Below, piece after piece: positions 51,816 through 59,769 of a stretch of 64,000 nt of DNA. The number at the start of each line of letters is the position of its first letter. Position 1 is the stretch's first letter. The DNA is from Acidobacteriaceae bacterium (GTDB lineage: Bacteria > Acidobacteriota > Terriglobia > Terriglobales > Acidobacteriaceae): positions 245,662 through 309,661 of the forward strand of contig PLDC01000029.1 in NCBI GenBank assembly GCA_003134995.1, given 5' to 3'. The notes beneath the pieces are model-generated. The model was not told the origin of the DNA and made no database searches. It was given only the letters and a program-made list of their open reading frames with translations. Made by a program: the position numbers and the translations under genes.

Positions 51816-52649
51816 TCACGCCACACTCATAGGCTCTGAATCCTCGGGGATCGCGGGACGCACCGTCAGCCAGTCGGTGCGAACGCGCTCCCACTCCTGA
51901 ATGAGCATGCCGTTGGCTTCGAAGAAGTTGCGAATGCGGGCATGCTGCCATCCGGCAATTTCTTCGAGAATGGGCGCCAGCACCGCCAGAGCGCTGGTGC
52001 TGAGCACAGTGCGCTTCGCAATTTGCGAAATATGGGGCGACTCCGAAACCGCAATGGTCAGGCCGTCCCGCGCGTTGAGTTGCAACATCACGTGAATATC
52101 GGAGCTGCCGTCTCCCGAATAAATTACGTGATCGGGACCGGTGACGTGCTCGGCGAGCAACTGGTTGAGCACCGCGACCTTGCCGTAGCCCGCTGTCGCG
52201 CGAATAATCGAATCGATTTCGCCCGAAGGTTTGTAGCGGAACTCAGTGCCGTAAATGTGATCCTGCGGCACGATGCCTTCGAGCGCGGAGTGAATTACCT
52301 CGACGGGCGCGGCCGACAGAACGTAAAAATCGAAAGCAAATCCGTCCATGCCTTTTTCGAGGATCTGGTAAAGAAGTTTGATATCCCCTTTAAGCCGGAT
52401 GCGCTTGCCCACCTCGTAAAGATGTTCCTTCCGCACCTTAGCTTTGAACTCCGGGTCGTGAAGCAGCAGGTAGGCGAGCTCCGCACCCTGCTGCACCAGG
52501 TTAATCTTTGCCATGCCTTTGGCTTTGCGTTCGAACTCCGCGGTGGGAATGCCGACCAGTTCAGCCAGCACGTAGCCGGAGTCGTTAAAGGTGAGCGTCT
52601 GATCGAAGTCGCTTGCGAAAATGTAGCGTTTTAGGGGCTTATCTGCCAT
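51816..52649 (-). CDS. HAD-superfamily phosphatase (phosphoserine phosphatase-like)
   Basis: 277-aa HAD phosphatase. Motif 1 is [10 protein letters not shown] (nucleophile Asp plus second Asp). Motif 2 is [11 protein letters not shown] (Ser). Motif 3 is the Lys in the K-A/Y region around GYGKVAVLN. Motif 4 is [12 protein letters not shown] (two metal-binding Asp). A helical cap between motifs 1 and 2 (about 25-105) fits the phosphoserine phosphatase/PhnX-like cap class. The substrate is not determined; the family dephosphorylates small phosphometabolites. The start is the ATG of [10 protein letters not shown] long AT-rich gap follows on the upstream side. Confidence 0.88.
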   Translation of the reverse strand: MADKPLKRYIFASDFDQTLTFNDSGYVLAELVGIPTAEFERKAKGMAKINLVQQGAELAYLLLHDPEFKAKVRKEHLYEVGKRIRLKGDIKLLYQILEKGMDGFAFDFYVLSAAPVEVIHSALEGIVPQDHIYGTEFRYKPSGEIDSIIRATAGYGKVAVLNQLLAEHVTGPDHVIYSGDGSSDIHVMLQLNARDGLTIAVSESPHISQIAKRTVLSTSALAVLAPILEEIAGWQHARIRNFFEANGMLIQEWERVRTDWLTVRPAIPEDSEPMSVA

Positions 52650-52914
52650 AAGACTTAGATTCGCGCTGCACTCGGAGGGCCCATTAAAAGAATATATGGA
52701 GATTATATGCGGTCCCGGTTAACACGTCGTTAATAAACCTGCGCTCGAGTGTTGGACCGTGAGTAGCGCAGAGCGGCGTGGCGTACCGGTGCCTTTACTA
52801 AATTCGCAGACACGTCCAGAATAGAAGGTCGGCTCGCCATATTTTAGTTGACCGTGAACACGCGAGCGACCGGCAGAGTCAGCCGAAAAAGCTGATAAAT
52901 CCATAGGAGCATTC

Positions 52915-53103
52915 ATGCCAGTATCCGGAGAACTGATTCGCGCGATGAATTACGTGGAAGACATAACCACCACGTTGCGCCGCATTTGTATCTATATTCC
53001 CAACATGAGCACCGAGGAACGTTTGCGCCTCGCAGAGTCTCTGCGTGCGGCCGGCGTAGCCATCAATGCTGCCATTGGCGACCTCGAGAAGGCGGCGCAG
53101 TAG
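52915..53103 (+). CDS. Small conserved protein of unknown function
   Basis: 62 aa, helical, with no signal or membrane segment. ATAGGAG lies 6 nt before the ATG, a good ribosome site. The sequence (VEDITTTLRRICIYIPNMSTEERLRLAESLRAAG in blocks) suggests two amphipathic helices. Its stop codon TAG overlaps the GTG start of the dehydrogenase gene by one base (TAGTG), so the two are translationally coupled. This makes a real small gene likely despite its size. Confidence 0.72.
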   Translation: MPVSGELIRAMNYVEDITTTLRRICIYIPNMSTEERLRLAESLRAAGVAINAAIGDLEKAAQ

Positions 53104-54017
53104 TGGCGCAGGTGAAAACCGTTGCCGTGATCGGCGCCGGCATTATGGGGCGCGGCATTGCCCATGCCGCGGCGATCGGCGGCTACCGCACCATTCTCGA
53201 AGATCTGCTGCCTGGGGCGCTGCGGCGCGCCGAAAGCGAAATCCGCGCGAATCTCGACAAGGCGGTTGAGTTAGGCAAAGTCACCGCGCCCGATGCCGAC
53301 GCAGCTTTTGGCCGCTTGGAATACGCAGGCTCGGTGGACGAAGCCGCGCGCGAGGCCGATCTGGCGATTGAGGCCGTTCCCGAGGAGATGGAGTCGAAGA
53401 TTGAGATTTTCACTCTTCTCGACAAGATCTGCCGTCCGACCACGATTCTGGCGTCGAACACGTCTTCGCTCAGCATCACGGAAATTTCCAGCGTGACTTA
53501 CCGCGCGAAAAAATGCGTGGGTATGCACTTCTTCAATCCCGTGCATAAGATGAAGCTGCTCGAAGTCGTTCGAGCTTTGGAGACCGACGACGACACGCTC
53601 GCGACCGCCGTTGAAGTAGGCAACCGGATGCGGAAAGAAGTGGTTGTGATCAAAGAAGCCCCAGGCTTCATCACCAGCCGCATCAACGCGATGATCGGCA
53701 ATGAAGCGTTCTACATGCTGCAGGAAGGCATTGCCTCCGCGGCGGATATTGATAAGGCTTTGAAGCTCGGGCTCAACCATCCCATGGGACCCTTTGAACT
53801 GGTCGATCTGGTGGGACTCGACACGCGACTGAATATCCTGGAGTATCTGCACAAATCTCTGGGAGAGAAATACCGTCCCGCGCCGCTGCTGGTGCAGTAT
53901 GTGAAGGCCGGACGCTTGGGGCGGAAGTCCGGGCGCGGCGTTTATGAATATCCGGAGGCGGCTGCGGCAGCAGGAAAACCCGGTTCCTCACCCGGCTTGG
54001 CGCCGGGTTCGGAATGA
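53103..54017 (+). CDS. 3-hydroxyacyl-CoA dehydrogenase (3-hydroxybutyryl-CoA type)
   Basis: 304-aa NAD-dependent enzyme that interconverts 3-hydroxyacyl-CoA and 3-ketoacyl-CoA in fatty acid or butyrate metabolism. N-terminal Rossmann motif: VAVIGAGIMGRGIAHAAA. Catalytic region: HFFNPVHKMKLLEVV (catalytic His) and later APGFITSRINAMIGNEAFYMLQEG in blocks. C-terminal dimer domain: LNHPMGPFELVDLVGLDT. GTG start overlapping the previous stop by one base. The last about 15 residues (KPGSSPGLAPGSE) are encoded by a repeat-derived hairpin. Typical members are about 282 aa, so the tail is an extension. Confidence 0.94.
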   Translation: MAQVKTVAVIGAGIMGRGIAHAAAIGGYRTILEDLLPGALRRAESEIRANLDKAVELGKVTAPDADAAFGRLEYAGSVDEAAREADLAIEAVPEEMESKIEIFTLLDKICRPTTILASNTSSLSITEISSVTYRAKKCVGMHFFNPVHKMKLLEVVRALETDDDTLATAVEVGNRMRKEVVVIKEAPGFITSRINAMIGNEAFYMLQEGIASAADIDKALKLGLNHPMGPFELVDLVGLDTRLNILEYLHKSLGEKYRPAPLLVQYVKAGRLGRKSGRGVYEYPEAAAAAGKPGSSPGLAPGSE

Positions 54018-54020
54018 CAA
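53984..54020 (+). repeat. Repeat-derived 3' end of the dehydrogenase gene
   Basis: GGTTCCTC, then the hairpin ACCCGGC/GCCGGGT (53990-53996, 54002-54008), then TCGGAATGACAAGG. The TGA stop at 54015-54017 lies in this tail, which matches 31240-31282. Confidence 0.65.
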
Positions 54021-54043
54021 GGAATCTGCCATAAGCTCTCGTC

Positions 54044-55249
54044 TCATTCTCTGGTTGGATCTCGTCCAAAGCTTAGACCCGCTAACTCTGAAACCTTCTC
54101 CTGCCCAACTCCCTTGCTCGCAATCAGCACCTGAAAGCTCTCGCCCATGCCTGCGGGTGTTACCAGATGCTTGAGTTGCAGCGCGACCTTCGCCCGTTCT
54201 TGCGGCAAGCGGCATTCTTCGAAGGCATCGGCAAACTGATTGGCTTCGCCGATGCCCATCAGGAATTGGGATTGCGTGACAAGCTTGTGTGCCTGCATGC
54301 CTTGCCTCTCCGTGGCTGCTGCGAGTGCGGTGAAGTTTACGTCGGCAGTGATGTCCTGCTCACCGGGAGCCTCGTAAGGGTCGGCGCTGATGGAATGCTG
54401 GCGAATAGCCTTCAGTGTTCCGCGATGGCGCCCGGCAAGTTGCTCTTCGCGCGTGTAGCCGTAATCGATGGCGATGAAGAATCCGCGCGGGATGTTGGCG
54501 GCAATCCGATCCATGAATTGTTTCGCAGCGAGATGCGCTTCGATGCGTTCGAGGGCTTCGGGATGAACGGAATAGCGGTCGAGGAATTCCAGTTCCTCCG
54601 GCGAAGCCTGCGCCCAGGTTTCAACGAAGCGGCCATCGCGCGCATCAATGCGAAGGGATCCTTTCGTGCTCAGAACTTCCACCGGGAAGGCGTCGAAGAA
54701 TTCGTTGGCGAAGACGATAGTGGGAACCTCGGGAGCTAAAGCCCCCTGTTTTTGGCTTCTGTTCGGCACGACTGAAGTCGTGCCCTTCCCGATCTGTTCT
54801 GCGCTGAGGATCTCGGTGCTCTTGACGCACACGGCTTTCCCCGATTTGATACGATCCGCAAGAGTCTCGTTGAGTCGCGCGCGCAGGGCGGGCGAACTTT
54901 CTACCAGAACATACCGAAGCGCGTAGAAGAAATCCGGAAACTTCTTTTCAGACCAGTCCAGAACATCCTGTGCGAACAAGCCACGGCCGGGGCCGAATTC
55001 GATCAGGTCGATGTGCTCTGATGAGCCCAGTGCGCGCCACATTTCCTCGAACTGACGCGCCAGAAGGCGGCCGAAGACTTTGTGTACATCGCTCGAGGTG
55101 TAGAAGTCGCCAGCCTTGCCCAATTGTTCTGCGTTTCGCGAGTAATAGCCATGCTCAAGATCGTAAAGGCAGAGTTCCATGTAACGGGAAAAAGGAATGG
55201 GGCCGCGCTCGCGGATTTCCTGCTCGATCTTCTGGCGCAGAGTTGGCAT
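54044..55249 (-). CDS. SAM-dependent methyltransferase, MidA/NDUFAF7 family
   Basis: 401-aa class I methyltransferase of the MidA/NDUFAF7 family. The human member methylates an arginine in a complex I subunit; bacterial targets are not settled. N-terminal blocks are RGPIPFSRYMELCLYDLEHGYY and GDFYTSSDVHKVFGRLLARQFEE. The SAM-binding motif is IDLIEFGPGRGLFAQDVL. A later block, IVFANEFFDAFPVEVL, is also typical. Between them, residues about 153-175 (TTSVVPNRSQKQGALAPE) are encoded by a palindromic repeat in reversed orientation. The start is the ATG ending at 55249; a TTG 15 nt earlier is possible. It converges with the dehydrogenase gene. Confidence 0.88.
   Translation of the reverse strand: MPTLRQKIEQEIRERGPIPFSRYMELCLYDLEHGYYSRNAEQLGKAGDFYTSSDVHKVFGRLLARQFEEMWRALGSSEHIDLIEFGPGRGLFAQDVLDWSEKKFPDFFYALRYVLVESSPALRARLNETLADRIKSGKAVCVKSTEILSAEQIGKGTTSVVPNRSQKQGALAPEVPTIVFANEFFDAFPVEVLSTKGSLRIDARDGRFVETWAQASPEELEFLDRYSVHPEALERIEAHLAAKQFMDRIAANIPRGFFIAIDYGYTREEQLAGRHRGTLKAIRQHSISADPYEAPGEQDITADVNFTALAAATERQGMQAHKLVTQSQFLMGIGEANQFADAFEECRLPQERAKVALQLKHLVTPAGMGESFQVLIASKGVGQEKVSELAGLSFGRDPTRE
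54735..54784 (-). repeat. Palindromic element inside the methyltransferase gene
   Basis: GGCACGAC-TGAA-GTCGTGCC hairpin (54765-54784) plus GCTAAAGCCCC (54735-54745). The reverse complement has the same layout and spacing as the intergenic copy at 27189-27250. The frame is kept. Confidence 0.78.
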
Positions 55250-55291
55250 CGCTCGGCGATTCAAGTCGAACTTGGGAGGAAATGCGGTTGC

Positions 55292-55840
55292 CTATTTCTT
55301 CGCATTAGCGGGTCCAGCAGAGTATTGGCCGATCGCTTTTTTCACATCATTCACTAGATTCGTCATCGCGTCGTTATAGTTCTTCTCGCCGGTGGCCGGC
55401 CGATTTGCTCCCTGCACACGCTCAGCGAACCACCAGAGGACGGCTTGCGTCTTGGGATCGCGCACAGTCAAATCAAGATACGCCAACCGAACACTACTTT
55501 GCACCATGGCGTTTCCCAGCGTTGGCCGGTCAGCTAAGTTTATTTCAAAAATCAAATCGGCGTCCGCAGGGGCGGGGACCAACTCGTAATATCCCCAGCT
55601 CTTTAGCGAGGCGTAAAACTGGTTGTATGGGCGGTAGGGATCGTCTTCGGCGTTGCGCGGAGAGAGAAATAATGCTCCTGGCACATTCGAAATGAAGACC
55701 TTCTTGCCAGCCAGAAGCTGTGATGGCAGTGGTGCAGGGGGCAGCGGACTCTGACCAACTTGCTGCGCCCAGAGGGATAGCCCTGTGGTCAGGATCACGG
55801 CTAATGTCATATGGAGCGTGGACGATTCGAATATCCTCAT
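55292..55840 (-). CDS. Secreted protein of unknown function
   Basis: 182 aa. Signal peptide (TLHMTLAVILTTGLSLWAQ) followed by a Pro-rich linker and a compact alpha/beta domain. Recognisable stretches are KKVFISNVPGALFLSP, YNQFYASLKSWGYYELVPAPADADLIFEI (in blocks), YLDLTVRDPKTQAVLWWF and DAMTNLVNDVKKAIGQ. This resembles small envelope proteins of Acidobacteria with no assigned role. AAGGAC lies before the ATG. It sits directly upstream of the methyltransferase gene on the same strand (42-nt gap), so the two probably share a transcript. Confidence 0.68.
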   Translation of the reverse strand: MRIFESSTLHMTLAVILTTGLSLWAQQVGQSPLPPAPLPSQLLAGKKVFISNVPGALFLSPRNAEDDPYRPYNQFYASLKSWGYYELVPAPADADLIFEINLADRPTLGNAMVQSSVRLAYLDLTVRDPKTQAVLWWFAERVQGANRPATGEKNYNDAMTNLVNDVKKAIGQYSAGPANAKK

Positions 55841-55989
55841 GACTTTGTCCTTCTTAAATCAAGATTGGAGCGGACTTCCCGAGAGTGAGAACCTCACAGA
55901 GCCTTAATCCGCGTCGCCTGACGAATATAACTCCAAACGAAAACCAGAGTTGTTGCGAAACACGCTGCTTCTGTCGAGATTACTCTTCT

Positions 55990-56292
55990 TTACAGACCTT
56001 GCTCCCGCCTGTCAGCGCGGTCCTGCGGGGTGCGGATAAACATTTCGACGAAGTAGTCGTGTAATGCGTCATAGAGTTGGCGCTGGAAGCTCCATTCAAA
56101 CTGCGGATGGTCGAGGTCGCGAGGATGCATTTCGAGATAATAAGTGTGCATGGGAATAGAAGAGTCTTTGAACTGAATGATCAGCTCGACGCCTTCACCT
56201 TTGGAGCGTGCCGAGAAATTCAGCAGCGGATGCTCGTAGAGTCGGAGTTGAGCGAGAACCCGGTCGAGGCGCGCGGCAGCGGTTTCAGGCAC
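55990..56292 (-). CDS. Small conserved protein of unknown function
   Basis: 100 aa, no signal peptide. The translation (RLDRVLAQLRLYEHPLLNFSARSKGEGVELIIQF in blocks, then YYLEMHPRDLDHPQFEWSFQRQLYDALHDYFVEMF) looks like a compact alpha/beta domain. GTG start without a clear ribosome site. Composition matches the neighbouring genes. Not recognised as a named family. Confidence 0.6.
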   Translation of the reverse strand: MPETAAARLDRVLAQLRLYEHPLLNFSARSKGEGVELIIQFKDSSIPMHTYYLEMHPRDLDHPQFEWSFQRQLYDALHDYFVEMFIRTPQDRADRREQGL

Positions 56293-56424
56293 AAAGGAGA
56301 TTGTATCGCCTAAGCGAGGTGAGCCTGGTGCAGCCTCGAGTTTGCAGTATCTTTAGCCGAGTCCGCGCCTTGCCCGATTTCGTAACAAATCGAAAAAATG
56401 ATTGCCAACAAAACCTGGGAGTAC

Positions 56425-56442
56425 GTACAGTAATCCTGTACA
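56425..56442. promoter_or_regulatory. Putative YefM operator with TGTACA core
   Basis: Inverted repeat GTACAG-TAATC-CTGTAC (56425-56441) with TGTACA at 56437-56442. This core is known from the E. coli yefM-yoeB operator. It is 20 nt before the antitoxin start and overlaps a possible -10 box TACAAT (56439-56444). Confidence 0.6.
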
Positions 56443-56461
56443 ATGTAGATAGAGACAAAAT

Positions 56462-56746
56462 ATGACAGAAACTACATACACCAACCTGCGCCAGAGTCTC
56501 GCTTCTGTCCTTGATCGTGTGGCCGATGACCGTGAAATCGTGATCGTCGTGCGCAAGGGAGAAAGGAAAGTCGCCATGGTTCCGGCCGATGAATTGGCCG
56601 GGCTGATCGAGACGGCACACCTTTTGCGGTCACCCAAGAATGCGCAGCGTTTGCTCACCGCGATGCGTCGGGCGATAGGTAGAAAGGGCAGGCCGGAACC
56701 ACTCGAAAAACTCCGCCGGGAGATGGGACTTGCTGCGCAGCGTTGA
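56462..56746 (+). CDS. Antitoxin, Phd/YefM family
   Basis: 94-aa antitoxin. The N-terminal Phd/YefM fold (TTYTNLRQSLASVLDRVADDREIVIVVRKGERKVAMVPADEL in blocks) should dimerise and bind DNA at the upstream TGTACA site. The longer C-terminal part (about 60-94) would wrap the toxin. The typical role is to block the toxin and repress the operon. The coding end overlaps the toxin start by 17 nt. Better match to YefM than to Phd. Confidence 0.92.
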   Translation: MTETTYTNLRQSLASVLDRVADDREIVIVVRKGERKVAMVPADELAGLIETAHLLRSPKNAQRLLTAMRRAIGRKGRPEPLEKLRREMGLAAQR

Positions 56747-57002
56747 ACGCGAAGCCATCTTTCATACTGAGTTTCGCCAAGACCTGCGCTATTGGGTAGA
56801 AACAGATCGCAAAGTTGCCCTTCGCGCCTTCGATCTGATCGAAGTTGTTCTGCGCGATCCGTTTGCCGGCATCGGGAAGCCTGAGCCATTGAAGTACCTC
56901 CTGGCGGGTTGCTGGTCGCGCAGGATCACGCAGGAACACCGTCTGGTATATCGCGTAAGCGAACGGCGGATCGATTTTCTGCAGGCGCGGTACCACTACT
57001 GA
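56730..57002 (+). CDS. Toxin, YoeB/Txe family
   Basis: 90-aa YoeB-type ribosome-dependent mRNA interferase. Family blocks: FRQDLRYWVETDRKVALRAFDLIEVVLRDPFAGIGKPEPLKY in blocks, ending LLAGCWSRRITQEHRLVYRV and IDFLQARYHY. The C-terminal RITQEHRLVY and ARYHY hold the catalytic Glu/Arg/His of YoeB. TTG start behind GGGAGATGGGAC, overlapping the antitoxin by 17 nt. The operon ends shortly after, before a repeat-derived segment. Confidence 0.92.
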   Translation: MLRSVEREAIFHTEFRQDLRYWVETDRKVALRAFDLIEVVLRDPFAGIGKPEPLKYLLAGCWSRRITQEHRLVYRVSERRIDFLQARYHY

Positions 57003-57036
57003 GTGGGAGCTCTACCGGAAGTCGCTTGCGCTTGGT

Positions 57037-57080
57037 GAGGGCGGACGCCCCCGCGACAGCCGGCGGGACGTCGGCGCTAC
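57037..57080. repeat. Right-half copy of the 96-bp GTAGCGCC element
   Basis: GAGGGCGGACGCCC, then CGCGACAGCCGGCGGGACGTCGGCGCTAC in two parts, matches 40346-40389. Its terminal CTA is the complement of the stop codon of the permease gene that ends at 57077. Confidence 0.75.
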
Positions 57081-58315
57081 TCATACCGTAGCGCCTCGAT
57101 CGGGTTCAACCGCGCAGCCTTGATTGCAGGCAGCATGCCGCTGATGATGCCGACGAAGCTGAGAATGCTCGTCGACCAGATCAGCGTCGCGAAGTCGATG
57201 TATAAGTGAATATCGCCTTCGCTGGCGTTTTCTTCAAAGGCGCTCCACAACGTGAGCGAACCTACGCTCCAGGAAACGAAATACGCTAGCAACACCCCCA
57301 AAAGGCCGCCCAGAGCGGTGATCACCAGAGCTTCGGTCAGAAACTGGAACAGGATGTGCCAGCGATGCGCGCCCAAAGCCTTTTCCACGCCAATCTCGCG
57401 CGTGCGCTGCGACACCGAAACCAGCATAATGTTCATCAGACCCACGCCGCCGATACCCAGAGTCAGCAGGCCGATAAAGCCGAGCAGGATTTTGATTCCG
57501 GTGCTGATCACTTGCAGATCGAGCAAGTCCGCAAAAACGTCGAAGACGAATATCGCGCGGCGATCCTTGGGATCGAAGTTGTGGTGGAAGCCCATCGAGT
57601 TCCGCACCGCCGTTACGACCTTGTCGTGGTCTCCCTCGTATTCCATCACGATGGAATTCAGGTAATAAGGATTGACGAGGTCGCTCATCGCACTGAACGG
57701 AATATAGACGTGGCCGTTGATGTTGTCGTCGCCGTTCTGCACCTGATGCCTCATCATTCCGATGACCTGGTAGGAAATGCCGTCGAGGCGAATAGTTTCG
57801 CCGAGAGCATTCTGGCCCGAGAAAAGCTTTTTCCGTACGTCTGAGCCGATGATGGCGACGCGAGTGTGAGTAAAGTCGTCAGACTCGCTGAAGAAAGTGC
57901 CTTCTTCGGCATCCAGACGGCGCATCCGTCCATAGGAGGCGTAAACTCCGCTAACGCCGTAGGTGGCGCTGCGCGTGCCATACGCCACGAGCGTCTGTTT
58001 GGCGACCTCGGGAGAAACGTGCTTGAGCAACGGCACTTCGTCGCGGATGTAGTCGAGATCGTCGGTGGTCAACCTGACCGGAGTGCCCGCTTTGGTGCCT
58101 CCCGCCTGCAATTCAGTGCGGCCCGGGAAGATGAAAACCAGATTCGTGCCGAACGAGCGGAACGCCACCCAAAGGCCGCGCTCGAAACCAGATCCGTAGG
58201 CCAGCAAAAGCACGACGGTGGCGATTCCCCAGGCCATGCCGAGCATGGTCAGCACGCTGCGACGGCGGTTGTGCCGGAGCGCGTTGTAGGCCTGGTTGGC
58301 GAGATCGACGATCAT
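57077..58315 (-). CDS. MacB/FtsX-family ABC permease
   Basis: 412-aa inner-membrane protein. N-terminal helix LTMLGMAWGIATVVLLLAYGSGF (about 20-45). A periplasmic MacB-type domain at about 50-275. Three C-terminal helices of the FtsX domain, with IMLVSVSQRTREIGVEKALGAHRWHIL, LVITALGGLLGVLLAYFVS and SFVGIISGMLPAIKAARLNPIEALRYE as blocks. Such proteins couple cytoplasmic ATP hydrolysis to movement of lipoproteins, peptides or macrolides. There is no ATPase domain in this chain or next to it. Its stop codon TAG comes from a repeat-derived end at 57037-57080. A second permease lies 206 nt upstream on the same strand. Confidence 0.9.
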   Translation of the reverse strand: MIVDLANQAYNALRHNRRRSVLTMLGMAWGIATVVLLLAYGSGFERGLWVAFRSFGTNLVFIFPGRTELQAGGTKAGTPVRLTTDDLDYIRDEVPLLKHVSPEVAKQTLVAYGTRSATYGVSGVYASYGRMRRLDAEEGTFFSESDDFTHTRVAIIGSDVRKKLFSGQNALGETIRLDGISYQVIGMMRHQVQNGDDNINGHVYIPFSAMSDLVNPYYLNSIVMEYEGDHDKVVTAVRNSMGFHHNFDPKDRRAIFVFDVFADLLDLQVISTGIKILLGFIGLLTLGIGGVGLMNIMLVSVSQRTREIGVEKALGAHRWHILFQFLTEALVITALGGLLGVLLAYFVSWSVGSLTLWSAFEENASEGDIHLYIDFATLIWSTSILSFVGIISGMLPAIKAARLNPIEALRYE

Positions 58316-58322
58316 TTATTTA

Positions 58323-58350
58323 CTAGCTCCTAGCTTCTAGCTCCTAGCTT
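58323..58350. repeat. Heptameric tandem repeat, unit CTAGCTC/CTAGCTT (4 units)
   Basis: Units CTAGCTC, CTAGCTT, CTAGCTC and CTAGCTT alternate. They lie between the two permease genes and beside the complete 102-bp element. Confidence 0.85.
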
Positions 58351-58367
58351 TTACAACGAATCAACTC

Positions 58368-58469
58368 TTGTCATCCCGAGCGAAGCGAGGAATCCTGGTT
58401 CTTGCTTGCGCCGCCAACTCGTCTGGCGTCGGCAAACACCAGGATCCCTCGCGTTGCTCGGGATGACAA
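58368..58469. repeat. Complete 102-bp element, inverted-core copy
   Basis: Arms 58368-58398 and 58439-58469 are reverse complements at 28 of 31 positions. The core (TTCTTGCTTGCGCC... GGCAAACA) is the reverse complement of the core at 46091-46192 at most conserved positions. The length is identical, 102 bp. Confidence 0.88.
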
Positions 58470-58521
58470 TCGTGGTTGGATAGTGGCATCGTAATTAGGT
58501 GGCATCGTCATGAGTGGCTCC

Positions 58522-59769
58522 TTACTCTTGCCGCAACGCTTCCACCGGCTCCATCAGTGCAGCTTTCCGTGCGGGATAAAGGCCGGCGGAAATTCCAGCG
58601 ATGGCCAGCGATCCGATTGCCGCCAGCGCCGACGCCGGAATGATTCGCGGCGTATCGAAACCCTCTGGCGCTGGCAACATCGCCAGCAGCGTGACAAAGC
58701 CCGTAGCCAGAGCCAATCCAATCCCGCCGCTGAAGGCAGTCAGAAAAGCTCCCTCTACAAAAAATTGCGTAAGAATATTCTTGTGGGTTGCGCCCAGTGC
58801 CTTGCGCAAGCCGATTTCCTTGGTGCGTTCGCTTACCGAGACCAGCATGATGTTGACGATACCGATCGCACCAAGTCCCAGAGTCACGACGCCGACCACG
58901 CCTAGAAACCAATCCATCGCGTCGAAAATCTTGCTCACGCGCTGCATATTTTCGATGGTGTCCCAGTCTTCAAACGCGTCTTCCAGTTTAGGGTCGAAGC
59001 CGTGGCGTGCAGCGATGATCTGGTGAATCTCGTTCTTCGCCTCGGTGTGCAGGTCTTTGCGGATGGGCGTGTAGTTGATAAAAGAAATGGCATCCTCGGA
59101 ATTTGCCTTGGTCAGGCGAAACAAGTTGCGCATAGTTTCGATGGGAATGAAGATGCGCGAGTTGGTGCCATTATTGCCGTCGCGTCCAACTTTATCGACC
59201 ACGCCGATCACGTCAAAACTGATTCCATTCAGAAGAATCGTGGAACCGACGGCGGGGCGTCCGGGGAACATGTTCTTCAGCATCTCCCATCCCACGACGG
59301 CCACGCGGCGGCGCTCGGTGTTGTCTTCGTCGTTGAACCAGCGGCCGGGACGGATGGGCACATTGCGAATCTGGTTGTAATCGGTAGCCACGCCGAAGAC
59401 CTGGCCGTTGGTGGAGCCGTAGTCGCTGACGGCGCGAATGTCTTCGCGATTCAGCACCGGAGACACCGCGCCCACGAACTTCGCCTGCTGGCGAACGGCG
59501 GAATAGTCGGCATAGGTGAAGTAATAAGTCAGCCCGGATTGCGTGCTGCCCTCGACCGCCGGGATGCGTCCGGGAAACATGAACATTATGTTTTGTCCCA
59601 GCGTAGCGAGCTGTTTTTCCTGGCCGCTGCGAAAGCCTTCCCCCAACCCCACAAGAAGCAGCAGCGAGCCCACGCCCCAGGCGATTCCAAACATGGTGAG
59701 GAAGGAGCGCAGCTTGTGCGCCCACAGCGTGGAGAGCGATTGCCGTATGATGTCGAGAAGTATTCGCAT
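58522..59769 (-). CDS. MacB/FtsX-family ABC permease
   Basis: 415-aa inner-membrane protein. N-terminal helix LRSFLTMFGIAWGVGSLLLLVGLGEGF (about 20-45). A periplasmic domain (about 50-285) with the GPGR/MxxxF-type AVGSTILLNGISFDVIGVVDK region. Three C-terminal helices with IMLVSVSERTKEIGLRKALGATHKNIL, FLTAFSGGIGLALATGFVTLLA and SLAIAGISAGLYPARKAALMEPVEALRQE as blocks. The start is the ATG ending at 59769 with GGGGGTG upstream; a GTG 15 nt earlier is possible. Same strand as the previous permease with the 102-bp element between them. No ATPase is adjacent. Confidence 0.9.
   Translation of the reverse strand: MRILLDIIRQSLSTLWAHKLRSFLTMFGIAWGVGSLLLLVGLGEGFRSGQEKQLATLGQNIMFMFPGRIPAVEGSTQSGLTYYFTYADYSAVRQQAKFVGAVSPVLNREDIRAVSDYGSTNGQVFGVATDYNQIRNVPIRPGRWFNDEDNTERRRVAVVGWEMLKNMFPGRPAVGSTILLNGISFDVIGVVDKVGRDGNNGTNSRIFIPIETMRNLFRLTKANSEDAISFINYTPIRKDLHTEAKNEIHQIIAARHGFDPKLEDAFEDWDTIENMQRVSKIFDAMDWFLGVVGVVTLGLGAIGIVNIMLVSVSERTKEIGLRKALGATHKNILTQFFVEGAFLTAFSGGIGLALATGFVTLLAMLPAPEGFDTPRIIPASALAAIGSLAIAGISAGLYPARKAALMEPVEALRQE

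Noticed and set aside
57077..59769. The two FtsX permeases as partners of the ATPase/adaptor at 1-2200
   Set aside because: They are about 55 kb apart in the window. Nothing in the sequence links them, and the left-edge ATPase probably has its own permease outside the window.
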